Shown here piece after piece: positions 48,550 to 60,200 of a stretch of DNA of 64,000 nt. This DNA comes from Hofstenia miamia (Eukaryota > Xenacoelomorpha > Acoela). Position numbers and translations under genes: made by a program. The notes under the pieces are model-generated. The model had not been told where the DNA came from. It searched no databases and worked only from the letters and a program-made list of their open reading frames with translations. Position 1 is the stretch's first letter. The number at the start of each line of letters is the position of its first letter. The stretch spans positions 29,545 through 93,544 of the forward strand of contig SCFE01000097.1 of assembly GCA_004352715.1 (NCBI GenBank), read 5' to 3'.

Positions 48550-49412
48550 CGATCACTGAAGTATTATGTCTTCATATAGGTACATGTTAAGATAATAGTT
48601 AAATTGGAACTATTTATTGCATTTAGATATTATTTAATTGAAATTTTCCCTCCGAAAAATTGTTCACTAAGCATTGATAACTATCCTAGAAGAAAAGGTA
48701 AATAAACCTGTAGCATAACATTATGAATGAAGGACATTAAATTGTATTTTTAAGGAATTTCAGTCTTAAAAATAAAAAAACCAACATTGTCAATGTACTA
48801 TTACTTTTTGATAATGCACGTTTGTTTATCACAGTCGCTATGGTTTTCTTGTAAGACCTAGAGATTTAATATATAACAATGCTATCATCCAAAAAGATAT
48901 TCGTGCTTAAAATACGTGACCCACGGTGTTATTGAATAAGCCTTTCTTGTGGACATTTCTTGCATATGATTTTAAATATTAATTTTTTAAGATTTGTAGT
49001 TTGTAGCTTAGAGTATAATATGAAGTTAAAATAGCTTCAGAAGTTTACAGTGAATTTTACTGAAACATTATCAAATGCGCTTACTCGAAAATCCAAATTC
49101 TTTTTCATCAAGACAAGCAAAATAGAATAAATTGTTTTATTTTAATAAATGCTGAGTTTTCGAGGTATTTTTGATTCAAAGTAGTGATTATATAAACTAT
49201 AGAATTACAAAAGCACCCATATATTAGCTCCAACAAATTACTATACATTCTTATAAACAGCTCAAATTGAAAAACACATTTCCCTTTTGCTTTCAATCAT
49301 TCATCTAAAATTTATTGCTATAAACACTAGAATATTTTTTGATGAACTATTTCAGTATAAAATGCCAGCCCTATTATATGAAAATGGCGGGAAAGTTTTG
49401 GTAACAATATAA

Positions 49413-49418
49413 TTTATT
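49413..49418 (-). terminator. Polyadenylation signal of the XPR1-like gene
   Basis: AATAAA reads on the minus strand about 150 bases after the stop codon at 49567-49569. Confidence 0.55.
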
Positions 49419-49566
49419 ATCAAATCACCTATAAAAATTGATTTCATCAATTCATTAGTTGCTCAGAAAATTGGAAATTGAGTAACGGCACTATTTACAA
49501 AAAACTACAAAACTAAAAATAGCACCTGGTTTTGAATTTGAAATTCATAATTAATAGACAACTGCA

Positions 49567-51230
49567 CTAATCAAATTCATCTTCATCTTCTTCCAGAAGA
49601 AGCTTGGTTTCAGACTTCGAAGCATAAGCACCATAGCTAAACATAGGAATTACAAAATCTCCTATAATATTATCCTGCATGCTTTAATGAAAGCAAAAAA
49701 ATTAATTTTTTTAGTACTTTCTCCGTTATTACAAACAATTAAATTCTGAAATGTTTGAAATCCACAACAATCTACAAGTGGCAATTCAAAAATATATTTT
49801 AGCATATTCAATACAGAATTCCCAGAATTTAATAAGGTGGAAGTACTAAGTGGATTCAAAAGTGCTTTAAAATTAAATAACTCAGGGATGTGTGTAAATA
49901 TTTTATCATTCTAGAAATTTATTTTGTGACTTTAAGCGCAACACGTATCAATGGTTTTGGACATATCACTAAAAAGTTACAATTCTTTGTTTCTATGGGC
50001 TCGACACATGACTACATTAACGTTAGGTATACGGAAAATGCAAAAATCATTTTTAAAAAAACTCCAACTACTTCAGCCACAGAAGCACGCTTAAGTAGGA
50101 ATTGTCAACATTGCATTCAAGCATACTCCCCAATGGATATGGTCAAGCCACAAGATTTACAAATTTCGTAATAAGCTTAGAGAACATCCTTTGTAAATGT
50201 GGAAAACCGATTGTTCTTTTAAAATGACACCAGGCAGTTTAAAGTTAAAGCAAGTGTTAATGAAAGTTTAACTTACTTGGGGCTGCGTTTGTTTTTGATA
50301 TAATTTTCATCGTCCATCATTTTACAAAGAACTTCTTGATTATCTTGATCAAGAGGTGCAACACTGATGTCACGCACTGCTCGGAATTCACCACAATTGT
50401 TAAGATGCTCGTTTTCCAAACGGAAAAAATTCCAAACAAATCGCCTAAAATACAAAATTATGACGTAATCACGCTTAACACAGTAAGTTAATAGGAGTTA
50501 GTACAAATACGGATAATGTTTAATAAACAAATTGGACTCAACAATTCTTTGAGTAAGAGTCCGTGAATAGGAAAACTGTTCATACATATCAGACTTCGAA
50601 TTTCGCATATTTCTAGGTCATATTCAGTGTACTTTGATTAGAGTCCAAAAACCCTCAAAGAGATTTTTAGAAATAGATGACAGCAGCTAAGGTCTTCAGC
50701 TATGATGATGATAATTGAGTACACCGTTTTAAAAACATGGATTTCACCTGATCCTCGACATGTTCGGATTGATAGACCAGAAACCACAATCTTCATTAAT
50801 CCAATATCTTTGAAGTCAATTGCAGCAAATTCTTTATTAAAAAAGAATTTTTTGTAAAATATAGAGTTTGTATGAATTGCATGGGACCAAAGTCTGTCTA
50901 AACATTTCTCCCTATAGAGTTGTATCGTGATATCTATTGATAATAATTGGAGCATGGTTTGGAATATTCCTTCGAAATCACCTTTTACAAATTTCAATAA
51001 GTCCACTGGAAAACTTCATTTTCAACAAATATTTGGAACCACATAGTCCGCGATTCTCCACATCTATGAAGAAACACTACCGCTACCAGCAGGCTTGTCC
51101 ATGGGGCAGAATTTCGTTCCTCACCTCACGATAACTTTCGTCGGGATCCCCACGACACTAAAATGCAAACACATGCGTACATATTTACTAGCAATTTTGC
51201 TTATTGTTTTTGCCAAATTTATGTAATTTC

Positions 51231-51266
<36 letters not shown>

Positions 51267-54200
51267 GTATATATATATACTGGTTTACTGCTACTAACTG
51301 TATCAGCGCTAAAATAGTCTAAAATTATATCCATTCCCAAATTTAAGTTTAATACACCGAACTGCTAGTAGCAGAACAAAGTACTATAATGATGTGAACT
51401 TGGCGGGCAACAAATTATAACGAAATTATCAATAGTGAGAATAACAACACGTTTATTTTTATTAATCATGATAATAATGCAGGAAACTGAATTGAAATGA
51501 TACACAACCAAATATGTAGAAATACTTTGATTTAGAATTAATGTCGATATGCTTCTTATTCTAATTAATGATGAAGATTGTCAGAGGGTTTTGGTCCCCT
51601 CTGCATCTTCTTCAAACTCTTAAATTTATGGCATAATAGATTGCAAAGTGAAATACTTGCCCCACCAATCTCTACGAAACCCATGGAAAAACATTCATCC
51701 CTACCCCACGAGATCCATGAGTTTTTATAATATCGACACAGCTTAAATATCATTCGATGCGCGATGAATAGCTCTACGATAAACTGATTTATATTTTTGT
51801 AATTTCATTGATTTTTCTTATTTAATAGGTATAAAAAAGAAAAAGATACAAACAGATAAAAAGAAACAGATTTTTACTGCAAAGGAGTCCAATGGTGATT
51901 GGACTCTTGGTGTCTCTAGAACCACTGCTTTCAAGTGGGTTTCTGAGGGTGAGAGAATTGATGAAAGAGAGGGAAGAGGTTATTCCAAGATTAACGAAAT
52001 TCACAAAAATTTTGTTGTCCAGGAAATTGAACGTAACCCCAGAATTACGCTTTAGGAAGTAGTTGACAATTTTTTTCAAAAATTTCAACTAAGGGTATCA
52101 AAACAAGCGGTTTCCAACCACATTGGTTCTATGTTATATTCTTTGAAAAATATTAGATATGAGCTTTTAATAAATTAAGTAAATAATTCTCTTTATAATT
52201 TTTGTATTTTGTTTTAAATTTTTAAACTTACTAAAGGTTTTTTATTTGTAATTCCCATATTGAACTTGAAAAGGTATAGTGATTGATGTCTCCCTCTCTA
52301 GAACTAGATGTAGCCACGGATCCTAGGATGCCCTCTGCAATTTTCGATCGAAAACAGATTCCGCAAAGAATCTTTTGGACTAGTGAAACCGAGCAGTTCA
52401 AGTCATTTTTCATTATAAGGCAAATATAATTTATTTTGAATGCTTTGAAGAAGATGATGAATTATATAAAGTTAAGTTTATTATATTTTTTTTTGCATTT
52501 TTACTCTTACTGAAAAATAAATGATAATAATAAATTGTGAATTTTTCTAAATTTCCCATTTTCATGTGCACTTTTAGAAAAAAGAAAATTTAACAAAACA
52601 AATACACAATCCTTCAAAGCCTTACGATGCGAAATGTGTCCATATTCCAGTCGACGAAAGGATACTCTTACCAAGCACAGACGCATTCATCACAAAACCG
52701 TAAGTTTTTTGAATAAATTTTGCAAAAATATAACCAGAAACTCATTTGCAGAGTTCGCAGTTTCCCGCGAAAAAATCTAAAATGTGCAAAAATCGTTTTA
52801 AAAATATGTTTTATACTAATAAGGCAAAAAGTTTATTTAAAAAAACACAAATTGCAGCTATTTTATAAAATATGCATTACATTAAGATAGCTATTGATGC
52901 AAAAACTTTAAACTACAATTGAATTCTTGCGAAAAGAATTGCGAACCTCTTTCCCCACAGCCGAAGTAGGTCGGCGAAAAAACATGTGTAATCCATTTTC
53001 CTTATAAAGTGTGAATTTGTACGGAACCATGTAAATGTTTAATTGGCAAAGCATTCCAATCTAAACTTAACATAGCGTTCTTCGCGATAAATTATAAATT
53101 TAAAATGGCTTGATTGCTTTTTCCGATTTAATTATGTCACAGAATCTCACAAGAAGAGGATGATATATATATATAAATATATTCCTGTTTTCTGTTATTT
53201 GTTCTTGTTATTTTAGACTATATTTTTGAGGAAATGAAGTCCAAAAGCATCGCATTTAGCATCAATAATTGAAAGAATATAGTATGCTTGAACGCGATTA
53301 GCAATTAGTACGAACAGTAACGTTCATGAAACGAACCTTTTGTTATAAGGAGCTGTAGTGTCACAATCTAATAAATTGCTAAAGCTTTTGACGATAGCGC
53401 AATGTACATCATCATTTATATATACAGTATATCGCTTTCATCAGTTTAATACGAAAGTTTTTCCTTTGATCTTTTAATGTAATACATTTAAACTTTCTCT
53501 TTAGGTCGAACGATAGTCGAATGGTTTCGAAGATGGAAGATCGTCACTTGAAGATGATGTCAGGTGTAGAAGGCCTCTTACAGCGACAACAACAGAAAAT
53601 ATGCAGCGCCTTCAAGAGCTCATCAAAGAACAACCAAGGATCAGTCTTCGCATCTTAAGTGATGTCACTGGATTGTGTAAAGATGCCGTAAGAGAGTTCT
53701 GACTGGCCATTTGGGCCAGCGGAAAGTGTGTTCAAATTGGGTTCTTCACCCTCTTTCTGAGTTGAACAAAAGAGACAGAGTAACCTATGCGGAAAGCATC
53801 ATAGCTTTATTTGACGAGAATTCCTTTGATTAAATGCTGCAACACTGGGCAACAAAGACGAAAGTTGGTTTCTGTACGAGACTGCAGCAATGACAGAAGA
53901 GAACAAGGCATGGTACCATCCTTCAGATGCGAAACTGGTAGTTGTGCGACCAAAGCTGACCAATAAGAAAACACTCCTACTCGCGTTCACAGGGGATAGA
54001 AGAGTTAGTGCCGCAGTTCGTGCTCCTGTAGAAACCCTGACGTCAAGCGGGCACATTGACTGTTCGTTCGACGGGTGAAAAATGGAGACATTCACATGTC
54101 AGACCTGTGAAACTGCGAGATTTGTTGTAACAACATGAAAATGCTTGGTCACATGTGTCACAAGAAACTTCAGCCTTCTTAGAGAATCGTGGTGTCAAAC

Positions 54201-57200
54201 TTTAAAAAAAAGTCCATACAGCCCAGACGTAAATCAGTGTGACCAATGGATGCTCAAGCATTTGAAGAACCTTTCCGGGGAAAAACATTTTCTTATGGTG
54301 ATGAAATTCTCTCCACCGCAGAAAAGAAACGTCGCTCACTTCCGAAAAGCAAGTTCATTCGAGAAGTGACGCATTTTCATGAACATTGCAAGCTTGTACA
54401 GAACAATCATAGTGATTACTTTGTTTATTAAATCATGTCTTTTATGATATTCTTTTCTCTTAAACATTTAACATGCTAAATACGGTAACTTAAAAAAGAA
54501 AATAAGGTGGGTTTTCTAACACGGAGTAGAACCTCCTCTAGCATTAGTAAAAAAAAATCAAGAAATAGAACCTGAAAGTCTGCAAAACTTTATAATACAC
54601 GAACGGGGTTTCAAGTTTAGAATTTAAATCGTCCATCAAAGGCGTTGCTTTTGCTATAATCTCATCAGTTTCCTCCTATCATTTCCGTTTTTCTCCAATT
54701 AATTTAAACTTTCTTGTATTGTTTTTCGTTCTTCCTTTACCTTCACCCTCCACCATTCCGAAGATTTCAGCCCTACTTTACTTCACTCCTCCCACCAATA
54801 ACTAATTTTTTTGTTAAATTTTCTTTAAGTTTGCGCACTTTTTTAACATGTTTACTATGGTGTCTTTTGCCCAAGAAGTGAGCTGTAGTCCACTATTGGT
54901 AAACGAAGTAACGATTGTGTGATCTCACCACCCACAAACATTAAACAACCTTTATACTTCCAGCACCACCACCACCACCACCACCACCAAGTGAGGACAG
55001 AACAGTTTTCTTTCGCAATGCATGCTTTGAACTCGATAATAAAATAATTGAATTCCTTAAGTCAGTCAATCCAAACATAGAAAGCCAAGAACAAATTTCT
55101 CAAACATTTGTAACTTTAAGAAGACCCAATCGGCTACTCAGAGCTCTACAGGTAATCGGAACAACGGCAATATCAGAAACCATGGCGGTTCTCTTTGAAA
55201 ATCCAATTGAGGTTGCTGGGAAAAGCTTTATTGCAATAGAAATGGAAGGAAAGAATTCCCGAAGGACTTCCGAATAAATATGTTGAATTTTGCTGCAAAA
55301 TTGTCACGTCAACAACCAGTTTCCACTCCTTCAGTGTAAGTCAGGTCTCAGTAAATTTTCCAAAATAAAAACCATAGAACACAGAAAAAAATTATAATTC
55401 ACTGCAAACAACAAAAAGTATGGGAGGCTTCAATACAGTTGAATAATATGTGCCTGCCCTGCCATTACCATTTGTAGTAACTGCTGTTATACGGTTCCTG
55501 CTCCTGAGTGGGTCGATGAGGTGCACAATTTTTCCCAAGAAAGCTGCATATGGGTCAAGAAAGAAAAAAAAATAGAGAAAATTCAAGCTCAACCTGCTGA
55601 CGCCTGTGGCAGATCCAAAGCCCTCTCAGACAGAAGAAAAGCTTGAAGAAAGCCCAAGGCAACCCTGGTCTTGTCTGCAGGTCGAAGGGACCACTTTCAC
55701 AAGCAGAGTGGTAGTCGCTTGTCCCCTTTTGAAAAGGAAAACCACCCTTCTCTGCCTGAATCACCAAGTAGTGTTCAGACAGCATCAAGTCCGTTTTCAA
55801 ACAAGTCACGTAAGGTCAATAACAGTAGCAGTCCTCCTATAATGGGTCCCACTGAACATAGCAAACTAACCTCACAAACCTATGTTTCAACTTTTGTTTA
55901 ATAACTGCCGAAAAGTTGAAGATTGAAAATTATAATGTCATTGCTAACCTCAATAAACTAGTAAAAATAGTAGAAGACTTAACCGTAGACAATCAAGGTT
56001 ACATTTTTCTGTGTGGCTTGAAATTTTAAAATTAGTTGTGTGCTGCTAAAATTGCATTATGCTGAAAGTAGTTTTTTCTGTTTTCTAGTTTTCCATTGCG
56101 GATGATATATCCGCAAATTTTGTTTATATTAATAAAAGTCCAACTCAAATGTCAATCAAACTTATTGAATATTACCTAAAAATTTCGAGGAGTGCTGTAA
56201 TGGTGGACATAATGTCCGAGTCCATATAACCAAATACCGTGCATGAGATTGAAAAAATCCACGTGAATCGCAGCATGCAATCCTCCACGATCGCAAAATA
56301 ATAGAACCTCTAAAGAGCAAATAAATGATTTTAATGAATGAGAAAACATACTTTCTGTGGATAGACAATTTCTTCACGTAGGAATTTGTTTTCACCAGGA
56401 GATGGATGCAGCAAACCCCAATCCATCTTCAAATCCCAATAAAGTGTATAACATGCATAGATAATGTACGCAACAATCCATAGGATGACCAAAGGGATGG
56501 ACAGCTGGTGAGTATGCTCTAAATCATAAATATAAATTGTCAAATACCTCGCCTGTACACATGCAAATGGCAGACGCTGCAGATTGTTTACACAGCAGTG
56601 CTATCATAGTAGTGCATCATTAACACTAGAAAGTACCATTACTCCTTGAGATTCATTTTATATGTAGCATTTCAATTAAAAAATTATGTGAAAGCATGAA
56701 AATTTTTTTACTTATCGATATTTTTGGAGGTGTATATACGCCCTGATGTTTTTAATGAATGCATACGCAAGTAAACAAAATTTTAATTTTAGTCAATTTT
56801 GACACATTTGGTATTTCTAATGTTAAATTCAAAGCTGTGCAAAATAAACAAATACAGTTGCCCATCATTAATCTGGTAATCATCATAGACTTATTGATAA
56901 ATGGCTTTTCTGTTTAATAAAATTTTACTGTTTTATGGAATATTTTAATATTAAAATGTTGTAGTTAGCTACAGGGCCGTGGCTAGGGGAGGGCCAGGGG
57001 GGACATGGCCCTCCCTGCTGGGCCATTGGGCCCCTTCCTCTTGGCATCCTGGATACAAAACTCCATAGTATTAACTCTAATATTCTGTAACTAAGTTAGA
57101 GTGAATATGTTTTAGTTGAAATATATAAAATACTAATGCCATTCTATTTAAAAATTCAATGAAAAATTTATGAAACTATTTCATATGAGTAAAACTATGA

Positions 57201-60200
57201 TGAATATATTAAACTTTGCGAGGCCATGGCCCCCTAAATTTCAAATGCAAGCCACCGCCCTGGTTAGCTAACGGGTTTATTGTATTCTAACCTAATAGCT
57301 TATCCGGCACCTTTCAAATCCCGATGATGCTGGATATTTCTAAAGAAAATGCCATGTTAAATTTTATTCAACAAGGCAGAATTTGATGTCTTAAGTAGCG
57401 TAGATACCACTTTGCGTGCAATCTTTTCATGATTTAATGAGGCGCACAACCAAACGTTGTAAATGTGTACGCGATCCAAATTTCTTGCAAAATTTATTTC
57501 ATGTATTGCGATTTAACCGCGCATTATTGTTTACATAGCTGATTAAATTTATACACGATTCTTTTAAAACGAGGTCCTTTTCCTTCAGGCTGCTTGATTG
57601 TATTTATTGGCTGTAGTAAATTTTACTGGAAGGTTAAATTCATAAAAATGGCAAAAAATATAATTCAAGCAAAAAGTCGTAAGTGTGTACGCAAATGTTT
57701 TTGTTGCAAACTTTATAATTACCTAGAAAACTGTACACAACCTGTGTGTACGCTACATTAATTTTAAATGTGAATGAGATTTGTAGCTCGCACAAAATGT
57801 ATATGGTTATAGGAAACAGAAAGGCGCAATTTTTAGTAGATTATGCTTAATACAAACACTAGAAATCGTAGATTGGAACAAAATAGAATATAAACAAAAG
57901 TACTTGAACAAAAGCAACAAACATTATATCAGCAGTTGAAGTAGATCGCCAAAAATAAGTGATANGTATATGGTTATAGGAAACAGAAAGGCGCAATTTT
58001 TAGTAAATTATGCTTAATACAAACAGGGGCGTACGCAGGATTTTATGACGGGGGGGGGACATCATCATCATTATCCAATGCGGGGCGAAGCCTACAAAAT
58101 TTTTTGAAAACATTGAGAAAATATACCCTAAAAAATGCACTTCACGATCCTAGATTTTAAATTTTTCAATTTTTTTACGAAAAATTTTTTGATTTATCCA
58201 GTCAAAATTTAATTTCGAAACCTGACGGGGAGGACATTCCACCATGCCCCCCCTCCCCCTCGGTACGCCACTGAATACAAACACTAGGAATCGTAGATTG
58301 GAACAAAATAGAATATAAACAAAAGTACTTGAACAAAAGCAACAAACATTATATTATCAGTTGAAGTAGATAGCCAAAAATAAGTGATATTAACCAAAGT
58401 AACAGGAATTAGTTGTGGGTGATATTGTATATGAACTATGATTTTATAGCAAAAAGAATTAATGAATTATGCTAAAACACCTAAAAAAACGTATTACCCC
58501 TTAAACAAAGGTTTCTAAATAGTGTTTTCAGAATATTGAAGTACGTAAATAAGCAATACCTTTATAAATGGAAACTGCTGCAGTAAAACCATAGGTAAAG
58601 AATGCAGTGGAGTACTTTCCCGCGTTAACCAAATGAGGACTGGCTTTCTTGGTGTCATAATAACGACGAAGGCACTGAGCGAATCGAAACCAATATGGCA
58701 TCACAGCAATGATGATACGAATACCAGTAGAATAACTACTGCACTCACCAATTTCATCTTCTAAATAACAAAAGGTTATTCGTCCAACCTCCATACCCTA
58801 ACAAACAACAAACTAATCTAATATAAGGTATTACATTAGACAGAAAATGAACTATTACTATTACTGAAATAGTGATTGCTACTGAAAATATACTTCTAGT
58901 TTTTTAAAAATTATGGTGATCTATCGAAAGAAATATTAACTGACCAGATTAAAGTTAGAAAGCTCATTGCCTCCAATAATCAGGCTTCAAATAAAATCTC
59001 CAATCTTAAACACCCATAAATGCTCTATGTATATATTTTTAAGAGTTTTATAAATGTTTTGCAACCTCTTGATTGAAAAAGTACATAATTTTGTACTAAT
59101 TATCAAATTCCAAATTATGAAGTAAACAATGTAAAATTGCATTTTATGAGCCAATATGAAAACAGCGGATTGCTCTTCATAATTGTAAAGGTTACCCTTA
59201 AATTTCTGTTTTTTAAGTGTTCGAAATTCTTTACTATGTATATGTTTTGTAAATTAAAATCAACAGTAAGCATTCTTTAATCTTTCAAATGTACAGTCGC
59301 GGCCACTGGATTAGCATCACATAATGCTAAAAGTATATTTTCACTCATGGAACCAATTCATTATAATTGCAGGAGAATCGGATAATAAGTGGCATGATTT
59401 ATGTTCTGCCAGTGAGAATAAAGCAAAATATAAAACATGTAAATAAATTAAATGGATACGCAACGATTATCAAATGTTAAGAATGGGCAAGAATAAAGAT
59501 GTTTTGTATACAAATTTATTATATTAATACTGAAGTGATGCTAATCCAGTGGCCGCGAGTGTACATTAATTCAAGAATTCCACTGGATTAAAAAAGAACA
59601 AAAATACTATAGATCTAACAGAATTTTAAGATTAAATGACTAAAAATTTAAATTTATAATTATAAATGAGCACTTTGTACTTTTCCAACGTAAATGTATA
59701 CTACAGTTTAAAAAATAAATTGAGTCACAATTGATTGGATGCTTGATCACTTATAAATCAATATTAGTGACTTGATATGAGAAGAATTAAATCATAGTAC
59801 ACTACCTTCTTCAGATGATTCCAATAATATTGATGATTCATGATTCAATAAACGTCATTCGTTAACATGATATATACTTAATAAGCTATTTTTAACATTG
59901 TTAATTATGCATAACGCGTACATAGAGTACCAAATTTTAAGCCCAAACCCAAATTAATAGTCTCAGCCCAAACAAAAATATAAGAATGACCAATTACCAG
60001 CTCCAAAATAATGGGTGCAAACCCAGCCAATGATAATAGAAACTGTTTATTTCATGAGATTTATTCCCCATTATTTTTCTTATTAATATAGAAAATAGGT
60101 GTGAAACTTTCATACAATGGAAAACTGCATTATTTTGTGTTCATTCAGAACTTGCTAAAAATGATTTGAAACTTTACATACACAATGGTTTGTACATCTT

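Noticed and set aside
51565-51753. A 62-codon minus-strand frame in the XPR1 intron
   Set aside because: No family resemblance and no splice or start context; it is probably chance.
58763-58794. Extending the XPR1 exon upstream to the ATG at 58794
   Set aside because: That acceptor breaks the reading phase with the previous exon. The acceptor at 58761-58762 joins in phase and fits the family better.
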